DNA from: Torymus aiolomorphi
Taxonomy: Eukaryota > Arthropoda > Insecta > Hymenoptera > Torymidae
Length of the DNA: 64,000 nucleotides
Direction: 5' to 3'
Assembly (NCBI GenBank): GCA_036365515.1
Contig: CM070874.1
Location: 45,817,083-45,881,082, forward strand
Part shown: one piece after another, positions 1 to 12,323 of the stretch
Layout: each line of letters opens with the position of its first letter
Position numbering within the stretch: the first letter of the stretch is position 1
Made by a program: the position numbers and the translations under genes
The notes under the pieces: model-generated
What the model was told of the DNA's origin: nothing
Seen by the model: the letters and a program-made list of their open reading frames with translations, nothing else
Databases searched by the model: none

Positions 1-2588
1 GCCTAGACTAATACATGGAAGTCGGACATCGAGAAGGAATTTCAAACAGTATTATTTTCAGTCAAAGTAGGCAAATATCGAAGCGGTAAGTTCGCATTAA
101 AATTAAAACCAAATGTGACTCCGGTATTTTGTAAACCGCGCCCTGTCCCATACGCGATGCGTGTCAAGTTAGAGACTGAACTGGAACGATTAATGAAGGA
201 GAGTATTATTGAGCAAGTGACGAGTAGTGATTGGGTAACTCCTATAGTTCCGATACCTAAATCAAATGACAATTTAAGAGTGTGCGGGAATTATAAAATA
301 ACACTTAACCCTAATTTAGTAATAGACAGGCACCCCATTCCGCGAGTATTGGATTTGCTAGCGAAGTTGGAAAAAGGAAAATTTTTCACAAAATTAGATC
401 TAGAGCTGGCTTACCAACAAATAGAGTTAGTAGAATCATCCAAAGACTTAACAATCATATCGACTCATAAAGGACTGTTTCGATTCAACAAACTTAGTTA
501 CGGAATCGCGTCAGCACCAAGTTTATTTCAAAGAGAAATGGAAAAAATCTTAGATAGTATAGAGGGCTCACTAGTGTATTTTGACGATGTTTTGGTATCG
601 AGGAGAACACGCGATGAACACGACAAAAACGTACGCGAGGTACTTAATTGTTTTAAATCAAATGGGTTAACATTAAAACTAGCGAAATGCCATTTTGCAA
701 AAACGAAGATACAATTTTTAGGATATGAATTAAATAAGACAGGATTACACATTTCAAAAGAAAGAATTCAGGCAATAGTAGACATATAAACTCCGGAAAA
801 TATACCCGAATTGCAATCGTTCTTAGGAGTCATAAATTTCTGTTCACGATTTATAAGAAATTTTGCGCAGATAGTAAGCCCACTGTATGAATTATTAGAG
901 AAAGACGAAAAATGGCAAAGGACTCGAGAGCGTAAAGAAGCGTTCCAGGAAGCAAAAGACCGCTTAGTATCGTGCGAAGTTTTAGTACACTATAGTATGG
1001 AGTTGCCAATTAAGTCACATGCGATGCATCGCCTAAAGGCCTTATAGAGCCGTATTATTTCACATATTTCCGAATAAAGAACAGAAACCGGTGGCGTACG
1101 CACCCAGAGTATTAACACGCGCAGAACGTAACTACTCACAGATCGATAGGGAAGCCTTAGCACTTGTTATCGGCGTAAAAAAGTTTCATCAGTATGTATA
1201 CGAGCACGAATTTATATTTGAGACCGATCCCAAGCCATTGTCATTCATATTTGGCCCAAAAAAGGACTTCCAGATGGCTGCGAGTAGGGTATAAAGATGG
1301 GCAGTTTTTTTAGTGTATAACTTTGAAATCGTTCACATTAAAGGTAAAGACAATGGCCCAGCGGACGCATTATCGCGAGTATTAGTCGAGGAGTTTAGAG
1401 TGGAACAGAGTAAAGAGGAATCAGAGGAATACTCTTATCTGAATTATGTATGTGAAGACATTACGTCTATCAATGTAAATGTCATAAAAAAAGAAACAGT
1501 AGGAGACCCGGTACTGAGCAAAGTGCTCGAATATGTGTCGTAATACGAGTATGCAAACTTTTAAAGTGAGAGAGAGGGAGTTAACTATTGAAAATGGATG
1601 CTTATTCTGGGGACACCGTTTAATTATACCGCATGTACGCGGCACAGCAATTTTAGACGAATTACTCATTATACATACCGGAATTGTGAAAATGAAGGCT
1701 CTGGCTAGGTCTTTCATATGGTGGCCGAAAATCGATCAAGATATCGAAAACGTATCAAAATCTTATAAGCTATGTTTATAAAACTCGGGAAACCCACCAA
1801 AATCGTCTTTGCAAGTGTGTCAATGGCCCGAAGGACCTAATCAGAGAATTCATGCAGATTTCTGCGGGCCTATTAATGGTTTAATGTATCTTATAACGGA
1901 TGCCTACTCCAAATGGGTAGACATCAAAGAAATGTCTAATATTGTAGCAACGAAGGGGCTTAAGGAGTACTTCAGTGAATCGGGCTTGCCTAATATCTTA
2001 GTAACCGATAATGGACCGATGTTCACGTCGGCAACATTTAAAAGATTCATGGAAGAAAATAATGTGACCCATCACAGAACTGCTCCTTATCACCCGGTAT
2101 CGAACGGGGCGGCAAAAAATGCCGTTCGTTCGTTCAAAGAGAACTTTAAAATCTTAAGCAAATGTAAAATGTCGCGCCACGATGCTTTACACAAATATTT
2201 ATTACACTACCGTGCGACGCCACATTGTACTACAGGTTATTCACCTGCCGAATTACAACTGAGCAGAAAATTCAGAATGCGCCTAAGTGCAATCACAACG
2301 TCAGCACGAGAAAATGTATATCGTAGTCAGGCGAGACAACAAATGTATTACAGGGGTAACCGAAACGTGGAATTTGATAGGGAGGAGATACTAATGGCAA
2401 AGAATTACGAAAAAGATCAATGGCAAAAGGTACAAGTTATTCGCAAATTAGGTCCGGTTACGTATTCGGTACGCACTGACGACGATCTAATTTGGAAACA
2501 TCATGTGAATCAGTTGCGGAGATGTGAGGAAAGAGTATTGGCCGATCAAAAAAGTGTGTCAAGCGTTGACATAAAGTATTCTTTATGA
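1..2588 (+). pseudogene. Ty3/Gypsy pol remnant (RT, RNase H, integrase)
   Basis: Fragment of a retrotransposon polyprotein that copied RNA to DNA and integrated it. Reverse transcriptase runs from the left edge to about 790, with the catalytic box reading YFDDVLV near 576-600. RNase H and its connector follow (about 811-1500, ending ADALSR). The integrase lies at 1533-2588 with a degraded zinc-binding region and core aspartates in HADFCGP and VTDNGP. The expected third acidic residue is lysine (GAAKNAV), so the integrase is dead. In-frame stops lie at 4-6, 787-789, 1292-1294, 1541-1543 and 1779-1781, and the frame shifts near 1030 and 1530. No gag, protease or LTR is visible; the left side leaves the window and the right side abuts a foldback element. 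Similarity is to K02A2.6-like Gypsy pol. Certain as a Gypsy fragment, certain to be non-functional. Confidence 0.93.
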
Positions 2589-2608
2589 ATGAATTTTTAA
2601 TATCAATG

Positions 2609-4250
2609 CCCTGGTAGAAAATAACCCAACCACAATGGCTTAACTGCAACGGTTGGCCAATCTTTTTGGCCAACGAATAACAAAAATATTGACGAACGGT
2701 TGCCCAGTAGATGGTGAACTATCGATATATCGAATGCGTGGACTAGGTCTTTGGGGTGGCCGATGATGGACTCTAGGTGGTGCGATCCGTAGTTTTATGC
2801 GTTAAGATCTCAGGGTGAATCTAATACGTGGCAGATGTGTTCGGGGTAGCCGATGACGATGTCTAGGTGGTGCACTCCGCAGTTTTTTGCATCTAGGTAT
2901 CGGAATACATTCCATGTGTGGTCTAAGTGGTCTGGGTAGCCGACGACGAAGTCTAGATAGTACGCACCATAGGTTTGTGGCTCTAGGTGTTGGAACTTAT
3001 CGAATGCGTTGTCTAGGTGTTCCGGGTGACCGATTACGGAGTCTAGGTGGTGCACACCGTAGGTTTTTGGCTGTAGGTGTTGGATCTCATCGAATGTGTC
3101 GTCTAGGTGTCCGAGGTAGCCGATGACGCTGTCTAGGTAGTGCGCTCAGTAGTTTTTTGCATCTAGGTGTTGGAACACATCGAATGCGTGGTCTAGGTCT
3201 TTGGGGTAGCCGATTATGCAGTCTAGGTGGTGCGCACTGCAGGTTCTTCGCTGTAGGTGTTGGATCTTATCGAATACGTGGCCCAGGTGTTCGGGGTAGC
3301 CGAAAACGATGTCTAGGTGGTGCGCTCCATAGTCTTTTGGCTCCAGATGTTGGAATGCATCGCAAACGTGGTGGACGAGAAAAACTACGGAGCGCATTAG
3401 CTAGACACCGCCATCAGCTACCCCGACCATCTAGACCACGCATGGAATGCATTCCGACACGTAGACGCAAAAAACTACACAGCGCACCACCCAAACATCG
3501 TCATTGGCTACCCCGAACACCTGGACCACGTATTCGATGAGATTCAACACCTACAGCCAAGAACCTACGGTGCGCACCACCTAGACTCCGTAACCGGCTA
3601 CCCCAAAGACCTAGACCACCCATTCGATGTGTTCCAATACCTAGATGCCAAAAACTACGGAGTGCACCACCTAGACATCGTCATCGGCTACCTCGAACAC
3701 CTAGACGACGCATGGAATGAATTCCGATACCTAGATGCAAAAACCTACGGAGCGCACCACTTAGACTCCGTAATCGGTCAGCCTGAACACCTAGACGACG
3801 CATTCGATGAGATCCAACACCTACAGCCAAAAACCTACGGTGCGCACCACCTAGACTCCGTAATCAGCTACCTCGATCACCTAGACCACACATGGGATGC
3901 AATCCGACACCTAGATGCAAAAAACTGCGGAGCGCACTACGTAGACTCCGTAATTGGTAACCCTGAACACCTAGACGACGCATTTGATGAGTTCTAACAC
4001 TTAGAGCCATAAACCTACGGCGAGCATCACCTAGACTCCGTCATCGGCCACCATTTACGAAGCTAATGAGCCATTTATTTGTATCAAGAAATCACTTTTC
4101 TTATTATAGCATTCATTGGCCAAGCACAAGGCTTATTCCGTGACGAAATAAGCGGCAATTATTACCAACCGTTGGTTAAACGGTTGGCCAAACCTTTGCG
4201 ATTTGGTGAACGGATGGCGAACGGTTGGTTACCATTATTTCTACCAGGGG
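2609..4250. mobile_element. Foldback DNA element with 90-bp repeat arms
   Basis: The ends are inverted copies of CCCTGGTAGAAA (left 2609-2620; right reads TTTCTACCAGGG, 4239-4250), and further copies of a GGTTGGCCAA-like motif lie just inside. The interior is two head-to-head arrays of one 90-bp repeat that flip near 3380, so the element can fold into a long hairpin, as Foldback-type transposons do. No transposase is visible, so it is non-autonomous. A short target duplication (ATG on both sides) is possible but not convincing. Superfamily unassigned. Confidence 0.75.
2720..4060. repeat. Head-to-head 90-bp (30-codon) tandem repeat arrays
   Basis: About seven units on the left arm (landmark TCTAGGTGGTGC recurring near 2773, 2863, 2953, 3043, 3133, 3223, 3313) and about eight on the right arm in opposite orientation. 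Each unit is exactly 90 bp and stays open in one frame: read on the minus strand in the left arm and the plus strand in the right arm, it gives 30-residue units around YGAHHLDSVIGYPEHLD. The longest right-arm reading runs 3629-3997. I see no promoter or plausible start, so this may be a length-in-codons coincidence of a minisatellite rather than a gene. Confidence 0.85.
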
Positions 4251-4940
4251 ATGTGTTACTAAATTATAAAAAAGTAATCATTAAGTTTTAAAAGGTTTTC
4301 TATATTATTTTATTTTTTAAAGATTTTTTTAATATACTGGATTGACAAAATATATCAATTCAATTTTTTAGCAAATATAATTGTAAAAATAATTATTTTT
4401 TTTTTTAATTTGAAAAATTTAATTAAAAAACATTGATTTTTTTTATTGGGTTTTGGGGCGTGAGCGAACGTTTTTTCCTAAAATTTTCGTTTAGATAGGA
4501 TGAAAAAAATAAAATTCATGGGCTGATAACGTATAGGGATCTCAGAATTTACTACGAAATTGTTTAATTAAGATGATGACATAGCAGGAATGAAAAACCA
4601 TTTTCTTAAAGAAAGAAAATATTTACAGAATGAAAATTTGAAAAATCTAAACATTCTTTTAGATAGTACTTTAGAATAAAGTTAATATTTCATTTCAATA
4701 AAAAATATAGACGTTTTCATACCAAAGATTTCTACTTTACCGGCACTAAATATTTTAAGTAAATCGAATTTAATTAATTAACGTCTTATCATAATTTACT
4801 CATTTTCTTAAAATATTGTGTAAATATAAATAATTACTAAAAACCATTAATATATTAGATGAATAATTAAAATGAAATATTAATATTGAATAAATACGGA
4901 TAATGCAGCTTAAGTAGATGGAAATGTCCAAATTCTTTCA
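4251..4940. other. AT-rich spacer, no feature seen
   Basis: Strongly AT-rich sequence with short homopolymers. No open frame of note, no recognisable repeat and no LTR continuation of the Gypsy fragment was seen. Confidence 0.6.
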
Positions 4941-4942
4941 TG

Positions 4943-5014
4943 CGAGCGATAGCGTAACGGATAGCGTGCGTGCGTAGTAACCCAAGGGTCGTGGATTCGA
5001 TTCTCGGTCAGGGC
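4943..5014 (+). ncRNA. tRNA-like sequence (box A and box B), likely pseudogene or SINE head
   Basis: A box-A-like stretch (TAGCGTAACGGATAGCG, about 4949-4965) resembles the D arm of Arg/Trp-type tRNAs. It is followed about 27 bases on by a box-B match (GGATTCGATTC, about 4992-5002). A T-rich run follows. I could not form a convincing anticodon stem, so I do not call a functional tRNA. Confidence 0.35.
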
Positions 5015-5397
5015 GAAAATTTTATGTAAGTTTTTTTCTGCGATAATTAAAATGCGATTAATTTATAAACAATTTCTAATGGTATGCGAAAATTTATTTG
5101 AATACACTTTACAGATCTTAAAAATAATTTCTCTAAACTTTTATAGAAAGCGCACATAAAGAATTCTTTATGATTTCTTTATCAATTTTTTTGCACAAGT
5201 ACAAAATCAAATTTTAAAATTGAGAATTCTTTATGAATGTTTTAGAGGCGGACATTCGTTATAACATGAAGCTATCATTAAGAATTCTATTAAAAAACCT
5301 ATTGGAAAAAAGTATTCATTAAGAATTCATTAAAATCTTTATTAAATTTCCTGATGCTGATCGGGTTCCTTGTCAATTCTTCAATTTTGTCAACGTA

Positions 5398-6941
5398 CCC
5401 GCGTAAAAAAAGTTGAGATCACAAAAAGATCGCTTTAAGATATATCTCGATTATGGCACTATTTAATACTGTTTAAGATGAAAAGTCTCAACGAATAATC
5501 AAGATGATTTTAATATTTTTTTAATCATCGCTACATTCAGTCTTTTAAAGCATTTTTAAGATGGTTTTCAGACATACGAAATTCATTATTTAATATCATT
5601 TTAAGATAAATTTGAGATGCTTTTGAAATGAATTTGAGACGAATTCGAGACGAGCTTTCGTACTGAATTTAAGATGATATTTAGATTTTTTAAGATGAAC
5701 TTAAGACAAACTTTTATGACAACTTTAAGATCTCTGATAAATAAATTGATTCGAAAATTTTTAAATTTATTAAAAAAATTTTTTAATCGATTCTTTAAAC
5801 CCGATTAAGGGGTTTACACCAAAAGCAAGGCAAGCCTTGAAGTTTAGACTCTTGTTAAAGAGTGATTTAAAGGCTGAATCTCTCGGACTTATATACTTTC
5901 GGCGTTTCAATGTGTTTAGGGGTGCCCCGATCGATGCGCCGCGTAGCCACGGCAAATGACAACCATGAGTTCGGTTACTTCCGATCGGTTGTTACCGTCG
6001 TTAAACGCTACGCGGCGCATCGATCGGGGCACCCCTAAACACATTGAAAGGTTGAGAGTATATAAGTCCGAGAGATTCAGCCTTTAAATCACTCTTTAAA
6101 AGGTAATGTGTACTTACCGACAAATTTTAGAATGTATATTTCTTTTGCAAATAATAATAGAATTACTAACAAAAAAAATTGAGTATAGTATTTACATATA
6201 CGGAGCGCCTGAAAGAGCTGTTTTTCCAAAAATTTACTCAGAATTTATTTAATTAAATAAAAGCCGCAATGCCGATAAGTAGGGATCTGTATACTTCGAA
6301 TTTTGCCAGTTTTAAAAAGTGTTTATCTCATGGAAATGTTGATAGAATCGCACAAAAAAAAAATCTGAGCATAGTATTTACATACACGGAGCGCCTGAAA
6401 GAATTGCTTTTCCAAATAAACGTTCGAATGTTTATTAATTAAATAATGAAATTGGGTTGATTTTGAGGTTCACATCGCCTTAACAAGAGTCTAAACTTCA
6501 AGGCTTGCCTTGCTTTTGGTATAAATCCCTTAATCGGGTTTAAAGAAATGATTAAAAATTTTTTTTTTTAATTTTGGAATCAATTCATTTTTCAGACATC
6601 TTAAAGTTGTCATAAAAGTTTGTCTCAAATTAATCTTATCATCATCTTAAAAAATCTCACAATCATCTTAAATTTAGTACGAAGGTTCGTCTCGAATTCG
6701 TCTCAAATTCATTTCAAAAGCATCTCAAATTTATCTTAAAATGATATTAAATAATGAATTTTGTATGTCTGAAAACCATCTTAAAAATGCTTTAAAAGGC
6801 CAAATGTAGCGATGACTAAAAAATATTAAAATCATCTTAATTATTCGTTGAGACTTTTCATCTTAAAAAGTATTAAATAGTGCCATAATCGAGACATATC
6901 TTAAAGCGATCTTTTTGTGATCTCAACTTTTTTTACGTGGG
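5398..6941. mobile_element. TA-flanked foldback element with ~600-bp inverted arms
   Basis: Terminal inverted repeats begin CCC(G/A)CGTAAAAAAAG and are flanked by TA on both sides (5396-5397 and 6942-6943). The arms match almost to the centre near 5965. The inner part of each arm carries the palindrome CAAGGCAAGCCTTG and an outward-reading TATA box (AGTATATAAG; left arm minus strand about 5888-5897, right arm plus strand about 6057-6066). The right arm is longer because it holds a separate insertion at 6100-6479. No transposase is encoded. It has inserted into the 3' part of a minus-strand Gypsy gag. Confidence 0.85.
6100..6479. mobile_element. TTAA-flanked insertion nested in the foldback right arm
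   Basis: Absent from the matching place in the left arm, which supplies the empty site. Flanked by TTAA (6096-6099 and 6480-6483). The ends show short inverted similarity (GGTAATGTG against GGCGATGTG). Inside is a direct repeat of about 50 bp (near 6181 and 6367, both containing GGAGCGCCTGAAAGA). Non-autonomous; piggyBac-like by target only. Confidence 0.65.
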
Positions 6942-6942
6942 T

Positions 6943-7915
6943 AGTGCTGACTCTCTTGTTTTTTATCTTTCTCCGCATTTTGATTCTGTGTATTTTTTGA
7001 CTTACATATGCTTTTAAGGTACCCGTCCTCCCGCAATTATGACACTTTATACCTATACCCTTTATACCTACATTCCGACGCTTGGTGATTTGGCTTTCCG
7101 CAACAATAACAATTCCCCGAATCGCTGTTCGCTTCACTTATTTGCCTGTTTCCCGGTATCTTCTAGTTGTTCACGAAGTTGACTGCCTCTGATGTTGAGA
7201 TCATCTTAGCAGCATCGCGGTGTGCCGCTTCCAGGGATAAGGCTAGTTCGGTCGCTTTTGCACAGGTCAAGTCTTTTTCTCCTAATAGCCTTTTCTTGGT
7301 AGCCGCGCTTGATACTCCCCACACGAACTGGTCACGGAGACTGTTTTTCAAGTTATTGTCGAACTCGCAAAACGCTACTACCTTCTTCAGCTTAGCGATA
7401 TACTTTTCAATTCCTTCTCCCAGCTCCTGTTTGCACTCTTTGAATTTATATCGCTCCATTATTGCATTTGGTGTGGGTTGAAGGTGATCTTTCATTGTTT
7501 TGGCCAATTCATCAATTGTGAATAAATCTGGTTTTTGTGGTGAACAAAGGTCACGCAATAACGCATATCCATCCTTTCCGATAAGGGTTAGAAATAACGC
7601 CACATGTTTCTGTGCTGGCACTTTGTTTGCTATTACGTACTGCTCTAATCGCTCGTACCACATTATCCAGTCGTCGTCCAGAGAATATTCCGAGATGTTA
7701 CCAATTGTACCCCTGACCACCGTATTTGCAACAGGTCGCTGCACGTTGCCTGCTGTCGCTAGCTCCATCAATTGTTTTGCTGCTTCGATTCTTTGACCTT
7801 CTTCCTGCAGCCTCTTTTCTCTTTCTTCTAACTCGGCCCAAGCTCGCTCGAGTTCTTTTCATTGTTCACGTGCTGTGCCATTTCTTGCAACTTTTTCTCT
7901 CTATCACTCATTTTT
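6943..7915 (-). pseudogene. Ty3/Gypsy gag remnant
   Basis: Minus-strand Gag-like protein. The body (7163-7771) carries a Gypsy-type capsid with WIMWYERLEQYVIANKV near its start and ERYKFKECKQELGEGIEKYI in the middle. A degraded CCHC zinc knuckle follows (CHNCGRTGT, within 6901-7137, third ligand lost), separated by a stop. The N-terminal part starts near 7915 (MSDREKKLQEMAQ) but needs a one-base frameshift near 7857 to join the coiled-coil ELERAWAELEEREKRL. Pol is absent: the 5398-6941 foldback interrupts the reading just after the knuckle. The LTR lies 53 bases upstream in element orientation. Non-functional. Confidence 0.85.
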
Positions 7916-7968
7916 GTTTCACTTTTCTTGTTTACGTGCTCTTACCAGTTTATCCTCGTTGCTAATAA

Positions 7969-8450
7969 TGTAATGTCTAGTAATAATAACACTGGACTAA
8001 ATATATAAGAATGGTTTATTCAAGTGAATACAAGTTACGTGGTTACAAGGGCAAGCTCCGGTTGGCATGGAGTCCCGTATCGGTCTCCTCGCCGTTCTCG
8101 CGCGCACGGCGTAAAGCCATCAGTCGCCCGACAGGTGGCGCTCTGTTCGCAAGTACTGTGGGGACTCCGCGCCTAACAAGGCTATAGCGATAGAGTGGGG
8201 GTACTCCGCTCTCTGCGTGTCGCTGCCGAGATTACCGACTAAGCAGTGCTTTCACGACTATCGACCTGTACGGTCGTGTACTTATACCTTAAGCCCGACA
8301 ATAAAGTCTTTTGTTCTCGTTACTTACAGGTGTGTACTATCATTCACCTGACTCCTTAACTCCTGGACCTGGCAGAGTGGGACTGCCGTATTCACCCTAT
8401 TCTGGGTGTACGTTTCCCATAGTACTATAGAATTGCTGCTATACATTACA
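7969..8450 (-). repeat. Probable 5' LTR of the minus-strand Gypsy element
   Basis: 482-bp segment with perfect 7-base inverted termini TGTAATG...CATTACA, directly upstream (in minus orientation) of the gag remnant. After the LTR, the minus strand reads TTATTAGCAACGAGGAT, resembling the leader that follows the LTR in related Gypsy elements. No second LTR is in the window, so the boundaries rest on termini and position only. Confidence 0.65.
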
Positions 8451-9939
8451 GATGTACTTTACAGATATCTTTTTAAATGATGATTGATGTAGAAATTATT
8501 ACAAAGAATCATTAATAATCATTATTTCACAATGGCCAGTTTTGCCTAATTATACTTTTATCATGCAAATCACCCTTATGAAAAGTAAAAAAAAAGTTGA
8601 TTTGTAAAAGAAAAATTAAAATTCATAATACAAATATATAAAGGTCTGAATGAATTATGTGAAAGAATGAATTTTGAGATATATTTTTGAGTTAATCGTA
8701 ACCTTTCTTTTCCAAAAATACTTGATATATTATAATTATGTCATAAAAGTAAATATGTGAAAAAATATTATAATTATTATGATATACCTTGTGCGAAATG
8801 TTCTCTAATTTAATTAATAAAGCTCCACATTAGCTCTGAATTACAGATGCAGTGAGACATATGCAAACAATAACATGGGTTACTATATCTATAGATATTA
8901 GGAACAGATGGATACATTGGGCTCTTTCTTCATATTTTTCGTGCTTTTCCGTTCCGTGCTTTTTTTTTCCCGTGGCTATCGCTGCATAGCAGATGTGTGA
9001 CTGTTTCCACGTATATGTATTACAACACTTGACGTTGCTTGAGTTGTAACCTATGTAATTTGAGATTAGCTTGCTAAGAGTTACAGACCCTAGCCCTAAC
9101 AATGAAGAGTTGAATTTAACTTGAAATAAGAAAACTAAAAATTAGAGTCTAAATTAAAAGTTTAGAGTCTGGGTTGAGATAATGAGCAAGGGTTTCCGAC
9201 CCACGAACCCATGACCCCCCGAAAACGAGGCTTTGCTATAAGGACGAAATTCCCCAGCAGCGTCAAAAGTAATGAACCAAGCACGCTCTCTCAGAAAGTT
9301 CGATTACTAGGAAGAAGGCTGATGAATTTTAAAATAAGAAAGCGATTAAAATCCAAGCAGCCCGTTCCCAGAAACCGACAATAATATTGAAGGGACTCGG
9401 GTGAAATGAAAACAAAAGATTACCAGAATAAGTATTTACAAATGTACTAAGGATCCTCTTTGATAGGAAGGTTAGTGAAATAGATGATGGAAATATACTA
9501 CAATACAATGGGTGACCTTGAAATCAACAGAAATTTTGGAGAATTGGAATATGCTGCGTAAAAGATATTGTTCAGATGTCAAAATGGAGTTAGAAGAATT
9601 TATGATGAACATAGTGGATGTGAAAAATTTGTGTGGAGCACAAAACACCAAGGCAGTCCGGAGAATCGAAAAAAAGGTTGAGGGGTGGGGCCGCTGAAGC
9701 TCCCCGATACCCATGAAGGTCAGGTATCCGACGGGGCCATTGGCCAAAAAAACCACTCCTCTATTACCTATTAAAGATTCCTACCTTTGAATGTAATGAA
9801 TTTCCAACAGAGACCCTTAGATTCTATGTTAAGAGACAAAATAAGTAAAAGAAGTAGATCCAGCAAGAACGTTGAATTCTATATTGAAAGGCCAAAATAT
9901 TAAAAGAGTTGGTCTCACCCGATTGCTGAGACACGATTA
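8451..9939. other. No recognisable feature
   Basis: AT-rich to about 9100, then mixed composition. A 62-codon open stretch at 9512-9697 (+) has no motif I recognise. 9180-9780 may be decayed retroelement sequence, but I cannot identify it. Confidence 0.5.
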
Positions 9940-10475
9940 ATTGCAACCCAAACACTTGGGAGTCCATGAAACAGACACAGGATGGAAGCGGTGAACAATG
10001 ATAGCAATGATTCTCCCTGCACTAAAGGAGAGAGTTGTTGAAAGATGAAGTTGAGATACGAAAAAGATTTGAATTAGAAAATTGAATTGAGCTTGAATGT
10101 GAATGTGCGATTCCGCCCGCGGATCACGAATAGAAAAGGAGGCGCGCGCGCGAACACGTCCGATCGGCCCGAGCGCCGCGATCGGAATCTTCCGTTCCGT
10201 GCTGTGCCGCATGTGTTGTCAATTCGCGATCATGTAGGGACTGCGATCTTCCCTCTCGGTCTAACTGCGAGAGTGGAGGAAGCAGCCATGTTGCGTACGG
10301 CGAAAAGCCGTCTGCGAGCGGCAGTTATTGCTCAGAGTTAAGAGCGTGCGGACGTGTGTCCGCTGTACTCCTGAGTACCTGAATAAAAACCTCTTTGTTA
10401 CCAGTCAACTCTCCGACTCTCATTCATTCTCTCTCCTATCCATTCCTTTCCTGGAATGAGAGGATACGTGGGTGA
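9940..10475 (+). repeat. Possible solo-LTR or LTR remnant
   Basis: GC-richer block ending TATCCCCACA near 10493, with AATAAA in CTGAATAAAAACC (about 10379-10391) followed by a pyrimidine-rich R/U5-like stretch. A start such as TGTAGGGACTGCG (near 10231) is possible. No target duplication could be confirmed and no second copy is present, so this is tentative. Confidence 0.3.
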
Positions 10476-10547
10476 CTTATCCCCACAATCGCACGCTTTA
10501 GTGCGCCATCTGTCCGCAAATACCTTGCGGTGGGCATAAGGATATTA

Positions 10548-10725
10548 GGGGCAATGTACATAAGCGCCGTTCCGCTCTGCTCCGTTCCAGAATTCTGAAA
10601 CAAGTAAAGGGAAAATCGCTTACAAACGGAACTGAACTGAAATTAGACCGGGTTTGAGCAGAACAGAACAGAACAGAGCAGAGCAGAACAGAGTAGAGCA
10701 GAACGGCGCTTATGTACATTGCCCC
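10548..10725. mobile_element. PIF/Harbinger-like MITE, copy A
   Basis: 178-bp palindromic element with inverted termini GGGGCAATGTACATAAGCGC, flanked by a TTA target duplication (10545-10547, 10726-10728). The subterminal part is an array of 5-bp units (CAGAA/CAGAG type). TWA duplications and GGG-ended termini are typical of PIF/Harbinger. No coding capacity. Confidence 0.85.
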
Positions 10726-10728
10726 TTA

Positions 10729-11642
10729 AGGATTGCCGGAGAGGGATCACGAAGTTTACAGGTGGCGCGTTAAAAGGACTATATTCATTCTATGTTCATA
10801 ACTACATGATTGTATTATTTACTACACTTTATGATTATGATTATAACCTGATATAATCGAGTATAATCATGGCTATAGTGCCTCTACACTTCGACTTTAT
10901 TAGTAATATATAATATGTACATGCATAAAATATTGATTAAAAAATTTTTAAACTTATTAAATAATCAAAAATCAAGAAAATGACAATAATACGCACTTTT
11001 ATACAAAAAGGGTGTTTTCGTTGAGTTCTGACTGATTTCGTACTCACAAACATATCAGACGTATCGAAATGTATCAAATATTGACAACGTATATCCGAAA
11101 GTAATATATCTGTTTATTTAAGAGTCAATAAAGGCACTACCAATCATTTAAGGCCCATAAAAGGCCCAAAAATGGCTAAAAATACGGTTTTTTGCATTTT
11201 TGAGTATGGCCCACCATTCCGAAAAATCTGAAAAAATTCTAGTACAAAGAAAACATTAAAATATACAATTTTCCTGTGTAGTTAGTCCTATAGATATAAA
11301 ATAAATTAAGAAAAAATTAATTTTAATTCTTTTTTAATTTTTTTAGGTTAGGTATTGAATACGCCTAAAGCTAAAAAAAATTGGGTAAAAAATACTGTTC
11401 ACAAGCTATACTCTCATATTTTTTTCAAAATTTTTAACATCAAGGAACCGGAGAAAAAAATAATTTCCAAAAAATGCGGTTTCTGGGCGTTACTGGTATA
11501 AGGAGGGGAGATAGGTCCCCGGAAAAATCGTAGAAAATTCTTTTTTACTATACTTATATAAAATCACTGTCATTTTTCGCTTTCATTAACAGTGGCGTTT
11601 TGTCTATCTTAACGTGGGATACCCTTTAAATTTTCCGCCTTC
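10729..11642. other. AT-rich spacer, no feature seen
   Basis: Non-coding, AT-rich. Short repeats of AAGGCCCA occur near 11150-11175. No gene, RNA or bounded element was found. Confidence 0.55.
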
Positions 11643-12122
11643 ATGTCAACTGTCCCAGCGCGGCGCGCAAGCGCCACATCCCTCTATTTCTAATTCATAT
11701 TTATGATACTAGAATGTACCTAAAAAATTATTTGATAAACGTTTTCGACGTATTTTTCCCTCGGTTTTCCAATGGTGTAGTCAGTTTTCCCAAAATTTTC
11801 CATTTTCACCTTCAAAAAGTAGAAAACGTGTTATATCTCAAAAAGTGTATTTTTAATATTTTTTTTGACCCTCTAGATCGAAAGCTGAGCATTTTTTACG
11901 TAGGAAAGGATATTTTCCAAAGAGTGCCCGAAATGTTTTCTGCGAGAAATAGAACGCGAAAGAGTAGACGCACCGCCTTTCCTGCGTGCGGTACTACGGG
12001 GTACAGCGCGCGGACTGCGCCCGCCTCATTGCAGCTGTATGATAACCCTTTATAATCTTTCATTCTTTACCTGTTCTTCTGGATTCTTAATAATGCTTAA
12101 AGTAATCATATTTTAACGCCAG

Positions 12123-12232
12123 AAGAGCTATACAACTGGGCTAAAGATTACTGCAAAGAAAAAAAACTTTTGCTTCCTCCTAGAGGAAGCTATGTGATAG
12201 TAAGAAAAAAAGTTTATGAGATAATGTGTTAG
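12123..12232 (+). pseudogene. Unidentified protein fragment inside the foldback element
   Basis: A short reading containing EELYNWAKDYCKEKKLLLPP and ending at a TAG near 12230. It precedes a second fragment about 1.3 kb on. I do not recognise the family; the lysine-rich, protein-like composition contrasts with the surrounding AT-rich filler, so it may be the C-terminal piece of a lost ORF. Confidence 0.35.
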
Positions 12233-12292
12233 AAATGTTATTTAGCAAATTTGGAATCGAAATACACTATTTTTAGAAAATGTCCGTATGGT

Positions 12293-12323
<31 letters not shown>

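Noticed and set aside
9472..9756. 94-codon minus-strand ORF
   Set aside because: No recognisable motif and overlaps an equally open plus-strand stretch; not supported as a gene.
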